A program made the position numbers and the translations under genes. Below the pieces are notes generated by a model, which did no database searches, was not told the origin of the DNA, and saw nothing but the letters and a program-made list of their open reading frames with translations. Positions 50,345-58,993 of a stretch of 64,000 nt of DNA are shown piece by piece. Source of the stretch: Oceanococcus atlanticus (lineage in GTDB: Bacteria; Pseudomonadota; Gammaproteobacteria; Nevskiales; Oceanococcaceae); assembly GCF_002088235.1 (NCBI RefSeq), contig NZ_AQQV01000001.1, forward strand, positions 868,001-932,000, given 5' to 3'. Each line of letters begins with the position of its first letter. Position 1 is the stretch's first letter.

Positions 50345-50746
50345 TCAGCTTGATTCGGCCATCTGCCCGACACGCTCGACCATGGCGTAAAAGCCATTGC
50401 GGCGATTGGCGCTGATGTGCTGCTCCAGCCCAAGCTCAGCAAACAGGCTCTTGATGTCGATCTGGCCGATTTCCTGCGGCGTCTTGCCCGAGTAGACCAT
50501 CAGCAACACCGCGATCAGCCCCTTAACGATGTGCGCATCGGAATCACCACGGATCACGATGCGACCGTCAGGCTGGGTCTGCGAGATCATCCAGACTTGG
50601 CTCATGCAGCCCCGCACTTTGTTGGCCTCGACATAGGCATCTTGCGGCAACGGCTCAAGCTGGCGTCCGAGATCGATAATCAGTCCGTAGCGCTCTTCCC
50701 ACGATCCCATCAGGGAAAAACTGGCTTTCAGGTCATCCAAAGTCAT
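50345..50746 (-). CDS. sufE: SufE-family cysteine desulfurase sulfur acceptor
   Basis: 133 residues from ATG 50746 (ATG 50752 is also possible). The active Cys is in VRGCMSQVW at about residue 46 and the rest follows the family (GDSDAHIVKGLIAVLL, FYAMVERV at the end). It accepts persulfide sulfur from SufS/CsdA for iron-sulfur cluster assembly. No suf operon partner is adjacent, as is common for csdE-like copies. Confidence 0.9.
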   Translation of the reverse strand: MTLDDLKASFSLMGSWEERYGLIIDLGRQLEPLPQDAYVEANKVRGCMSQVWMISQTQPDGRIVIRGDSDAHIVKGLIAVLLMVYSGKTPQEIGQIDIKSLFAELGLEQHISANRRNGFYAMVERVGQMAESS

Positions 50747-50799
50747 GCGCATAGTGTAAGTGATGAAACACAATCCCGAGTTGGCCGGTCTGTATCACC

Positions 50800-51750
50800 A
50801 TGAGCTCAAAAATCCCCCAGCTGCCACGCAGCGCCATTACACCGGAAGCCCTGTTCTGGGATCGCCGCCGCTTCATGCAACTGGCCGCCGGATCGCTGGC
50901 CAGCCTGGCCGCACCGGCCTGTCTGAGCCGCGCGCCAGAGCCCGAGCCAACCGCAACAGCCAGCACCACGCGTGATGGTCGCGTCGACTATGCCGATGGC
51001 GAAGCCTTGAACAGCTTTGAGGACATCACCAGCTATAACAACTTCTACGAGTTCGGCACCGGCAAAAGCGATCCTGCGCGCTACGCACACACCCTCGAAC
51101 TGAAGCCCTGGACCCTGCGTGTGGATGGTGAGTGTGAAGCCGGTGGTGACTTCGATCTGCATCAGCTGATTGCCACGCTGCCCAGTGAGGAGCGCATCTA
51201 CCGCCTGCGCTGCGTGGAGGGCTGGTCGATGGTCATTCCCTGGCGCGGCTTCGAGCTTGGGCCTTTCCTGCAACGCTTCGCGCCCACCGACAAGGCTCGC
51301 TACGTAGCCTTCGAAACGGCGGTCAAACCCAAGCAGATGCGTCTTAACGCCTCCGGCATCGACTGGCCCTATCGCGAGGGCCTGCGCATGGATGAAGCCA
51401 TGAACCCGCTGAGCTTCATGGCCACCGGTCTGTACGACAAACCGCTGCCGCGCCAGAACGGCGCGCCCATGCGCTTGGTCGTACCGTGGAAATATGGCTT
51501 CAAGAGCATCAAGTCGATTGTGCGTATCCGCTTCACCGCAAGCGAGCCGCAAACCACCTGGAACATGCTGCAACCCCGCGAATACGGCTTTTACGCCAAT
51601 GTGAACCCCACGGTCGATCACCCACGCTGGTCACAGGCACGCGAGCGCCGCATTGGCGAGCTGTTCAAGCGCGACACCTTGATGTTCAACGGATACGCTG
51701 AACAGGTGGCCGGTCTTTACGACGGCATGGATCTGCGCAAGTACTACTGA
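50800..51750 (+). CDS. msrP: Periplasmic methionine sulfoxide reductase, molybdopterin catalytic subunit
   Basis: 316 residues. The twin-Arg signal is RRRFMQLAAGS at about 23-33, for Tat export with folded cofactor. The domain fits MsrP (YedY): the Mo-ligand Cys is in RLRCVEGWSMVIPW, and KYGFKSIKSIVRI with the C-terminal DGMDLRKYY block is typical. Repairs oxidised Met in envelope proteins. Its TGA overlaps the ATG of msrQ (TGATG). Confidence 0.95.
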   Translation: MSSKIPQLPRSAITPEALFWDRRRFMQLAAGSLASLAAPACLSRAPEPEPTATASTTRDGRVDYADGEALNSFEDITSYNNFYEFGTGKSDPARYAHTLELKPWTLRVDGECEAGGDFDLHQLIATLPSEERIYRLRCVEGWSMVIPWRGFELGPFLQRFAPTDKARYVAFETAVKPKQMRLNASGIDWPYREGLRMDEAMNPLSFMATGLYDKPLPRQNGAPMRLVVPWKYGFKSIKSIVRIRFTASEPQTTWNMLQPREYGFYANVNPTVDHPRWSQARERRIGELFKRDTLMFNGYAEQVAGLYDGMDLRKYY

Positions 51751-52331
51751 TGCCTGCGTGGCGCCCGTCAACCGGGCATATCCGCTTGCTTTGCTTTGCC
51801 CTGTGCGCCATTCCGCTAGGCCAGGCGGCGTGGTGGATCGCAAGCGCTCAACTGGGCGTGAACCCGATCGAAACCCTGACCCATCACAGCGGGCAATGGG
51901 CCCTGCGCCTGCTTCTGGTCACCCTGGCGATGAGTCCATTGCAGCGCCTCGCACGCTGGCGCTGGCCGCTACAAATCCGCCGCCAGCTCGGCTTGTGGAG
52001 CTTTTTCTACCTGCTCTGTCACTTTGCCGTGTATCTGGTCTTCGACCTGAGCCTGTCGCTGGCGCGCCTGGGTGAAGAAGTCCTTGAGCGGCCGTACATC
52101 ACCGTGGGTTTTGCCGCCCTGCTGCTGCTGACGCCGCTGGCCGTAACCTCCACGCGCGGCTGGCAACGACGCCTCAGGCGCAACTGGAAGCGTTTGCATC
52201 GCCTGGTCTATCCAGCCGCCGTGCTGGCCTGCGTGCACTTCATCTGGAAGGTTAAGGTCAGCGAACCCGAACCGTTCATCTATCTGACCGTGCTTTTGGT
52301 CCTGTTTGCCGTTCGCCTGCGCCGAGCGTAG
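51750..52331 (+). CDS. msrQ: MsrQ haem-binding membrane subunit
   Basis: 193 residues with six membrane spans and the His residues that bind b-haem (LTHHSGQWALRLL, LLCHFAVYLVFD, LHRLVYPAAVLACVHFIW, given as patterns). It passes electrons from the quinone pool or a flavin reductase to MsrP. Forms an operon with msrP by TGATG overlap. Confidence 0.94.
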   Translation: MPAWRPSTGHIRLLCFALCAIPLGQAAWWIASAQLGVNPIETLTHHSGQWALRLLLVTLAMSPLQRLARWRWPLQIRRQLGLWSFFYLLCHFAVYLVFDLSLSLARLGEEVLERPYITVGFAALLLLTPLAVTSTRGWQRRLRRNWKRLHRLVYPAAVLACVHFIWKVKVSEPEPFIYLTVLLVLFAVRLRRA

Positions 52332-52359
52332 GATTTTTCCTGCGGCTTGACAGCCGTTT

Positions 52360-52430
52360 TTGTGACATACGACGAGGCTGCCTATTCATATTCTCTTCAC
52401 GTCGACAACAAGACACTAAAACGTCGACGT
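52360..52430 (+). promoter_or_regulatory. Candidate promoter and paired ACGTCGAC sites before the lipase gene
   Basis: TTGTGA (52360-52365), 17-bp spacer and TATTCA (52383-52388) make a plausible sigma-70 promoter. ACGTCGAC occurs at 52399-52406 and again at 52421-52428, 22 bp apart; the second copy is part of the palindrome ACGTCGACGT (52421-52430). Two turns of the helix apart and just after the likely start point, they may be a repressor site. Confidence 0.4.
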
Positions 52431-52456
52431 ACAACATCTCAGCATGGGGAGACACC

Positions 52457-54595
52457 ATGAGAGCACTATTGGTTGCCGGCACGATGCTGGCTTTGGCTGC
52501 GTGCAGTCCGGACGACAACGGATTGCGTACTGACGAGGACTTCGGTCCAAAACCGTTGTTCGATCCGGTGGTTCTGCCCACCAACACCTCCGGCGCGATT
52601 CTCCCCGTACCCATCGATCTGCTGTTCGGCAGCGAAACCGGTCAGGACGACAACCCCGACAACAATGCCGATGGCACACTCTCGCCAGCCGGCTCGCTGG
52701 CCGCCATCCCGGGCTGGGGATTGGTTGATGGCTGGTCCACAACCGCCACCCTGTTCACCAACCTGCAAGGCAAGGTTGATGCCGCGCAAGCTGCGAATGG
52801 TGTTCGCATCTTCGACAGCGCGCGCGCACAGGAGCTGATTCCGGGTGAAGACTTTGAGATCACCCTGTCGCCCGTCTCCGTGCTCAGCCCCCGTTTGGTG
52901 GTGCACTGGCTCAAGCCGCTTCAGGAATCGACCCGCTATCTGGTCGGCCTGACCCGCGAAATTCGCAGTCCCGCCGGTGCACCGGCCATCCCCAATGAGC
53001 TGTTCGACACGCTCAACAGCGACACGCCGTTCAGTCAACAAACCACCAGCACCCTGCTGGCTGCGCTCAATCAGCAAGGCCGCACTGATCTGATTCCGGT
53101 GCTTGACCAACTGCAGTCAGCCTTTGTCGCACCGGTGGTCGGAGGCCTGCAACAGCTGTCGGCACTGGCTCCGAACTCACGCGGCGAAATCGCGCGCAAG
53201 GATCTGATCCTGGCCTGGTCGTTTACCACTCAGTCGACCACGCCTACGCTCAAGAGCATTGATGCCCAGGCCTCGGCGCAGCTGATTCAGGCCCAGCCCA
53301 GCGGACTGACCCTGGCCCAGATTCTGGGCAGCCCGAGCGAACCGCTGCCGCTGCCTGAGGCCAACAATCCGCTGGTTTATGTCGGCGCCTTCAATCTGCC
53401 CTATTACCACCAGCCGGGTGCGGAAAATATCAACACCTCGGTGTGGCAAAACGACGGCGTGATCAATGCCGGCGCGGTGCACCCGGGCACCGGCGCCCCG
53501 TGCGAGGCGCTGCTGCCGCCCAGCAGCACCACCTTGTGCTACCCGATGCCGGCCCAGCAGTCCGATGAGCTGGTCCCACTGATTCTGGCCCGCCCGCAGG
53601 GCATCGCACCTGACGGTGGCTGGCCCACTGTGGTGTTCCTGCACGGCATCACCGGCGACCGCTCACAAATGCTGGGTATCGCTGGCGCGCTGTCAGCCGC
53701 AGGCTTCGTCAGTGTCGCAATTGACCAACCTCTGCATGGCTTGCCGCCGGGTCATCCCCTGCGCGTGCCGGGTACCACCGAGCGCACCTTTGATGCCGAT
53801 CTTGATGGCGATGGTACGGTCGATGCCTCCGGTGCCTACTTCATCAACCTGACCAGCCCGGTAACCTCGCGAGACAACATCCGGCAGTCGGTGTCTGACC
53901 AGATTCATCTGGTCCGCTCGCTGGGCAATCTGGTGCTCAGCGCCGATCCCAACGATGTGATCAACACTGACCGTATCCACTTCCTCGGGCATTCCTTGGG
54001 CGGTATTGTCGGCACCACCCTGCTCGGCGCCAACGACGACATCAAAGCCGCCAGCCTGGCCATGCCTGGCGGCGGTATTGGCAAACTTCTGGACGCCTCG
54101 GAAACATTCGGTCCGGTGGTCGCCGGCGGCCTGGAAGCGGCCGGTGTGGTCAAAGGTACCGATACCTACGAAATGTTCCTGCGCTTCGCCCAGCTTGCGG
54201 TTGATCCGGCCGACCCGGTCAACTGGGCCGCAGCCGCCGCCGATGGCCGCGCAGTCCACATGATCGAAGTGGTAGACGACAGCGTCGTGCCCAACACCGC
54301 GACAGAGAACGTCATCATTCCGGGGCTGCTGTCGGGCACCGAGCCACTGGCCCGCGTCATGGGTTTGAGCACCACCGACATCAGTCCGCCGGTCGACCCA
54401 CCGACGGTACTGACCGGCGGACAGGAGCTGATTCGCATAAGCGGCGGCAACCACGGCAGCATTCTGCAGCCGACCACGGCCAACCCGGCCGATGACCCGG
54501 TGTTCGTGGAAATTCAGCGTCAAGTGGCCAACTTCCTGGCCAGCGACGGCGCCTGCCTGCCGTTGGGCGGCAACTGCCCGCAAGCTGCGAACTAA
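52457..54595 (+). CDS. VolA/Pla-1-type extracellular lipase lipoprotein
   Basis: 712 residues. Lipobox ALAAC, so lipid-anchored, as VolA of Vibrio, which faces outward. N-terminal lipase domain (PVPIDLLFG, then long propeller-like part); the alpha/beta hydrolase part has the oxyanion HGITGDR, the nucleophile Ser in FLGHSLGG near 520 and the His in SGGNHGSI near 680. Expected to release fatty acids from lysophospholipids or triglycerides outside the cell. Followed by the DUF1302 barrel after 15 bases, so the pair may hydrolyse and import lipid. Confidence 0.9.
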   Translation: MRALLVAGTMLALAACSPDDNGLRTDEDFGPKPLFDPVVLPTNTSGAILPVPIDLLFGSETGQDDNPDNNADGTLSPAGSLAAIPGWGLVDGWSTTATLFTNLQGKVDAAQAANGVRIFDSARAQELIPGEDFEITLSPVSVLSPRLVVHWLKPLQESTRYLVGLTREIRSPAGAPAIPNELFDTLNSDTPFSQQTTSTLLAALNQQGRTDLIPVLDQLQSAFVAPVVGGLQQLSALAPNSRGEIARKDLILAWSFTTQSTTPTLKSIDAQASAQLIQAQPSGLTLAQILGSPSEPLPLPEANNPLVYVGAFNLPYYHQPGAENINTSVWQNDGVINAGAVHPGTGAPCEALLPPSSTTLCYPMPAQQSDELVPLILARPQGIAPDGGWPTVVFLHGITGDRSQMLGIAGALSAAGFVSVAIDQPLHGLPPGHPLRVPGTTERTFDADLDGDGTVDASGAYFINLTSPVTSRDNIRQSVSDQIHLVRSLGNLVLSADPNDVINTDRIHFLGHSLGGIVGTTLLGANDDIKAASLAMPGGGIGKLLDASETFGPVVAGGLEAAGVVKGTDTYEMFLRFAQLAVDPADPVNWAAAAADGRAVHMIEVVDDSVVPNTATENVIIPGLLSGTEPLARVMGLSTTDISPPVDPPTVLTGGQELIRISGGNHGSILQPTTANPADDPVFVEIQRQVANFLASDGACLPLGGNCPQAAN

Positions 54596-54610
54596 GACCG
54601 GAGATCCATC

Positions 54611-56425
54611 ATGCACAAAATCAACCATCTGATGGCCGGCCTGATCGTGACCGGCATGAGCAGTTCCGCTGCACTGGCCGCGAGCTTTGACCTGGGCCCG
54701 ATCAGCGGACGCCTTGATTCCACCGTTACGGCGGGCGCCGCGTGGCGTATCGAAGAGCAAAGCCGGCAAATCATTGGACGTTCCAATACCACCGCTGATG
54801 GCGCGTCTGGCCAAGCTTTCTCAACCAATGGGGACGACGGCAACCTGGCCTTCGACAAGGGCGACATGATCTCCGGCGGCCTCAAGCTAACCTCAACCAT
54901 GTATTTGAACTGGGGTGACTTCGGCGCCCAGGTCCGCGGTAGCTATCTGTACGATATGGTCCTCAACGACCATGACTTCTTCGACGAAGAAGACTACGCC
55001 GGCCCACCCACGCGGCTGGCTGGGCCAGACGACCTGAATCGGCGCCGCAGCAAGCTGCACGAACGACTGGGTAACGACGCCGACCTGCTCGAAGGTTTCA
55101 TTTTCGGCACCGTACAGCTGGGCCGCCGCTACCTCAGCTTCCGCGTTGGTCATCAGGTGCTCAACTGGGGCGAATCTGCGCTGGTTCTGAATGGCATCAA
55201 CTCGATCATTGCCGCCGATGCCTCACAACTGCGTGTGCCTGGCGTGGACCTGTCGGAAGTCTTTATCCCGGCCGGCATGGTCTGGGCTTCGGCGGATTTG
55301 ACCGACAACATCTCGATCGAAGGTTTCTACCAGTACGACTGGGTTGCCACCGAAGCTGATCCCTCGGGCAGTTTCTTTGCGACCAACGATTTCGCAGGCT
55401 ACAGCGGTGAAACCGCAGAGATTGGTTTCGGGCGCTGTCCGGAACTGTCCGCACCGGGCACCTGTGCAGCCGCCGCTGGCGGCTCTGCGATTCCTCGCAA
55501 AGCGGATAACAAGCCCGATGAAGGCGGTCAGGGCGGCGTCGCTCTGCGCATCTTCACCCCGGCACTGGGCGGCATCGATCTAGGCCTGTATGCGGCCAAC
55601 TATCACAGCCGTCTGCCGCTGGTCAGCGGCTATGCCGCACCGCTGGGCTTTGAAGGGGTGGCGCCAGCTGGCGGCTACTTCATCGAGTACCCGGAAGACA
55701 TCTCCCTGTATGGCATCAGCTTCAATATGTCGCTGCCATTCGGTGGCCTGGCCCTGCAGGGCGAATACAGCCTCAAGCAGGATCAGCCACTGCAGCTGGA
55801 GGATGTTGAAGTCCTCCTGGCCGGGCTGCGCACCCCGCTGCCCTCGCAGATCGGCCCGTTCCAGCCGGGTGAGCAGATTCAAGGCTACCGCCGCCTGGAT
55901 GTCAGCCAGTGGGACATTTCCACGACCAAAATCTTCGGCCCATCGAAATGGCTGAAAAACGATCAGGCGTTGCTGCTGGTCGAGGCCGCCGGCAGCCATA
56001 TCCACGACCTGCCCGACAACGACGAGCTGCTGTTTGAAGGCCCGGGCAGCTACCTGCCCTACAACCCGATCGTATCGGCCGCTCTGGGCCTGGTTGATGG
56101 CAACGGACCACAAACGCAGAAAGGCGGCTATGCCACAGCCTTCTCCTGGGGCTACCGGGTGGCCACGCAGTTGACCTACAACAATGTACTCAACCGCTAT
56201 GTGGTCTCACCCACCGTGGTGTTCGCTCATGACGTCAACGGCACCTCGGCCACGCCCATTCTCAACTTCGTGCAAGGCCGCAAGTCGTTGATCATGGGGG
56301 TCAAGGCCACCTACCTGAGCGTGTGGGAGCTTGGCCTGGGCTACCAGCGTTACTGGGGCGGCGGCAGCTTCAATCTGATCAAAGACCGCGACAACGTATC
56401 GATCTCGCTGGGCTACAGCTTCTGA
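54611..56425 (+). CDS. DUF1302-family outer-membrane protein
   Basis: 604 residues with a signal peptide ending AALAA. The DUF1302 start is typical: SFDLGPISGRLDSTVTAGAAWR (pattern), then YLNWGDFGAQVRG, NWGESALVLNGIN and many beta strands up to the C-terminal GYSF. This family is a large barrel often found with DUF1329 and lipid-degradation genes in marine bacteria; the usual DUF1329 partner is absent here. GGAG precedes the ATG. In operon with the lipase. Confidence 0.9.
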   Translation: MHKINHLMAGLIVTGMSSSAALAASFDLGPISGRLDSTVTAGAAWRIEEQSRQIIGRSNTTADGASGQAFSTNGDDGNLAFDKGDMISGGLKLTSTMYLNWGDFGAQVRGSYLYDMVLNDHDFFDEEDYAGPPTRLAGPDDLNRRRSKLHERLGNDADLLEGFIFGTVQLGRRYLSFRVGHQVLNWGESALVLNGINSIIAADASQLRVPGVDLSEVFIPAGMVWASADLTDNISIEGFYQYDWVATEADPSGSFFATNDFAGYSGETAEIGFGRCPELSAPGTCAAAAGGSAIPRKADNKPDEGGQGGVALRIFTPALGGIDLGLYAANYHSRLPLVSGYAAPLGFEGVAPAGGYFIEYPEDISLYGISFNMSLPFGGLALQGEYSLKQDQPLQLEDVEVLLAGLRTPLPSQIGPFQPGEQIQGYRRLDVSQWDISTTKIFGPSKWLKNDQALLLVEAAGSHIHDLPDNDELLFEGPGSYLPYNPIVSAALGLVDGNGPQTQKGGYATAFSWGYRVATQLTYNNVLNRYVVSPTVVFAHDVNGTSATPILNFVQGRKSLIMGVKATYLSVWELGLGYQRYWGGGSFNLIKDRDNVSISLGYSF

Positions 56426-56431
56426 TCTGCC

Positions 56432-56464
56432 TGCGGCGGCGCTGCTTACTCTGGCGCCGCCGCA
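56432..56464. terminator. 11-bp GC hairpin between convergent genes
   Basis: TGCGGCGGCGC at 56432-56442 and GCGCCGCCGCA at 56454-56464 are perfect 11-base arms around an 11-nt loop. The right arm lies in the last codons of the LolA-like gene on the minus strand. A stem this strong between convergent genes suits two-way termination, though neither side has a U tract. Confidence 0.5.
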
Positions 56465-57246
56465 CTGTTGCGATAGCGGTAAAACGAGCTGGGATGAAAC
56501 GCCAGTGAGCGTATGTCCTCGTCGTACTCCGGCAAGCCCAGCTTGAGTACGGTCTGCGAACCTTTGTCCAGATCATCCATGGTGTAACGCAGCAGTAAGC
56601 GGCGCTCACCGATGTTGGTCACCGAGTCCACATCACCCAGCAACCGCTTGGTGACCCCGCGACCGGGCGATTCAAAATCCACGGCCAGCACCACGCAGCT
56701 GGACGCATCCAGATCGACAACCATGCGCTGGTAAGGCGATTCCTGCTCCGCCGCCGGAATCAACTCCATGCGCTGCGTGTCCTTGCCGGCAATCTTGCCC
56801 GTACCCAGCACCATCGCCTGCCCCTCGCGCAGCGCTCCGTAAATGTCACGGATGTCGCGGTAGCTGAAATCGGTGCCCAGAATGCCCTGGTTGGCCATCC
56901 CGCCGGTGATCGGGCGAACCCGCTGCAAAGCCGGCAGGTACATGCGCATATCTTCGCGCCCGGCATCGTTCTGCCGCAGCAACACAGCCGTCCCAGCAAC
57001 GTCGTTTGGCGCGCTCACCACAATATTCAGGTTGATGCCGTCTGCATCACGCATACCAGCCAGCGCAGCGCCAATACGACGTTGTGCGGCCCCATCCTGC
57101 ATGACTTCGAATTCCGCCGCTTGGACGAAGCTGTGCGCCGGCACATTGCGCGCGGCACACTCACGCAAGGTTTGCACTTCATCCGTTTGAGCCTGCAAGG
57201 GCGTCGCGCCCAGCGTCGCAAGCGCCGCCACCAGAACCCGCCTCAT
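56446..57246 (-). CDS. Second LolA-like outer-membrane lipoprotein-sorting protein
   Basis: 266 residues with a signal peptide (ALATLGATPLQAQ). The TP_0789-type half-barrel is recognisable by MYLPALQRVRPI, GTDFSYRDIRDIYG and the strand LRYTMDDLDKG. It is a distant relative of the first LolA-like protein in this window. The ATG overlaps the ManC stop by ATGA. It is convergent to DUF1302, so it may be the periplasmic partner of that barrel despite being transcribed with manC. Confidence 0.8.
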   Translation of the reverse strand: MRRVLVAALATLGATPLQAQTDEVQTLRECAARNVPAHSFVQAAEFEVMQDGAAQRRIGAALAGMRDADGINLNIVVSAPNDVAGTAVLLRQNDAGREDMRMYLPALQRVRPITGGMANQGILGTDFSYRDIRDIYGALREGQAMVLGTGKIAGKDTQRMELIPAAEQESPYQRMVVDLDASSCVVLAVDFESPGRGVTKRLLGDVDSVTNIGERRLLLRYTMDDLDKGSQTVLKLGLPEYDEDIRSLAFHPSSFYRYRNSAAAPE

Positions 57247-58661
57247 GTTTTGTTCCGCCCGTAATCGTCTTCAAATCGCACGATGTCGTCCTCCCCGAGA
57301 TAAGACCCGGTCTGCACCTCAATCAACTCCAGCGGAATCGTGCCGGGATTTTCCAGACGATGCGTGGTGCCGATGGGAATGTAAGTGGATTCATCCTCGC
57401 CAAGCAGGAAGGTTTCGTCACCGCGGGTCACCCGCGCGGTGCCCTTGACCACGATCCAGTGTTCAGCGCGGTGGTGATGCATCTGCAAGGACAGCTTGGC
57501 GCCGGGTTGCACCACGATACGTTTGACCTGATGACGGGCGCCATCATCAACCCCCTCGTAAGAGCCCCATGGCCGGTAAACCCGCGGATGCAGCATCGCC
57601 TCCTGGCGTTGCTGGGTTTCCAGCTGTTTGACGATGGCCTTGACCTGCTGCACTTGGGCCGCATCGCTGACCAGCACCGCATCCTTGGTTTCAACGATCA
57701 CCAGATCCTGCGTGCCGATCGCCGCCACCAGACGGTTCTGAGCCCGCACCCAGGTGTTCCTGGCGCCCTCGAACAAAACATCACCCTGCGCCACATTGCC
57801 ATCCTGATCGCTCTCGCCCAGGGTGTTCAGATAGGTCCAGGACCCGACATCGTCCCAACCGCAGTCCAGCGGCACGACCACGGCGCCGCGGGTTTTTTCC
57901 ATCACCGCGTAGTCGATGGAATCCTCCGGGCATGCACTGAAGGCTTCAGCCTGCAAACGCAGAAACTGGCCATCCTCGGCCGCCCCGGCGTGTGCGGCAC
58001 GACACGCCGCAAGCATCTGCGGCGCATGTTGCGCCAGCTCATCCAGCAAGGTCTGGGCCCGAAACACGAACATGCCGCCATTCCAGAAATAGCCCCCGTC
58101 GGCCACATAGGCCTGGGCGGTCGCCAGATCCGGCTTTTCCACAAAGCGCTCCAGATCAAACGCACCCTCGCCTCGCGCGGCACCGACCTTGATATAGCCG
58201 TAACCGGTTTCAGGCCGCTCGGCACGAATCCCGAAGGTCACCATCACGCCGGGTTCAGCCGCCGCCGCCGCAATCGCCACGGCATCGGCAAAAGCCTGCA
58301 CGTCGGTGATCACATGATCCGAGGGACACAGCATCATCAGGGTGTCCGGCCCATGCCGGGCTGCGACCTCCAGTGCCGCCACTGCAGCAGCCGGCGCGGT
58401 GTTGCGACCAACCGGCTCGAGCAGGATGCGTGCACCATCCTGGCCCATACGCCGCAGGTGCTCGGCGATGATGAAGCGATGGTCCTCACCGCCTATGGCC
58501 AGCACCGGCCCCACATCGGGTGCGCGCATGACGCGCATCACGGTGTTTTCCAGCAGCGACCGTTCGTCAGTCAGCCGCAAAAATTGCTTGGGATGCAATT
58601 TTCTGGAGAGCGGCCACAAACGGCTGCCGGAACCGCCGGCAAGCAGCACGGGAATCAACAT
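57243..58661 (-). CDS. manC: Mannose-1-phosphate guanylyltransferase / mannose-6-phosphate isomerase
   Basis: 472 residues from ATG 58661. The pyrophosphorylase domain starts with LLAGGSGSRLWPLSR and has FVEKPD near 180; the C-terminal isomerase (cupin) domain has RPWGSYEGVDDG and QMHHHRAEHWIVVKG. It supplies GDP-mannose for polysaccharide. No sugar-polymer cluster is adjacent. The small gene behind it overlaps by 4 bases. Confidence 0.94.
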   Translation of the reverse strand: MLIPVLLAGGSGSRLWPLSRKLHPKQFLRLTDERSLLENTVMRVMRAPDVGPVLAIGGEDHRFIIAEHLRRMGQDGARILLEPVGRNTAPAAAVAALEVAARHGPDTLMMLCPSDHVITDVQAFADAVAIAAAAAEPGVMVTFGIRAERPETGYGYIKVGAARGEGAFDLERFVEKPDLATAQAYVADGGYFWNGGMFVFRAQTLLDELAQHAPQMLAACRAAHAGAAEDGQFLRLQAEAFSACPEDSIDYAVMEKTRGAVVVPLDCGWDDVGSWTYLNTLGESDQDGNVAQGDVLFEGARNTWVRAQNRLVAAIGTQDLVIVETKDAVLVSDAAQVQQVKAIVKQLETQQRQEAMLHPRVYRPWGSYEGVDDGARHQVKRIVVQPGAKLSLQMHHHRAEHWIVVKGTARVTRGDETFLLGEDESTYIPIGTTHRLENPGTIPLELIEVQTGSYLGEDDIVRFEDDYGRNKT

Positions 58662-58838
58662 TTTTAGAGGATTTTTCGTCGTCTTCGAGGGTCTCAGTGT
58701 ACCGGGCCCCGGAACACTTTGGCGATGCCGGGGCAACTGCTTGTGCAAGCGCATTTTTTCCTGACACGCAGCGATTTTTTCAGGTCTTTCCAACAGCTTG
58801 CCCACACTTTTCTACAGGTTTTCCACACAGACTTATAA

Positions 58839-58885
58839 ACACAACATATCGTGTTGACGATGCCGCGAAGCCACTATATGGTGTG
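58839..58885 (+). promoter_or_regulatory. Two NrdR boxes and promoter of nrdAB
   Basis: Box 1 ACACAACATATCGTGT at 58839-58854 and box 2 GCCACTATATGGTGTG at 58870-58885 both fit the NrdR consensus and have centres 31 bp apart, the standard three-turn spacing. TTGACG (58854-58859) between them is a likely -35 and TATGGT in box 2 a -10 at 17 bp, so NrdR would block RNA polymerase directly. NrdR itself is not in this window. Confidence 0.87.
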
Positions 58886-58993
58886 TTCACCACGTCATCG
58901 AACATACTAAACGCCCTTCAAATAAGGGCGCACGATTGACGTGCAATCTGCTTAGTTTTTGTGCAGTCCTGCTGCACCACCCGGGGAGGGAAG

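Noticed and set aside
58820-58829. DnaA box or replication origin near nrdA (TTTTCCACA)
   Set aside because: A single imperfect match, without a cluster of boxes or an AT-rich unwinding region; noted only as possible extra control of nrdA.
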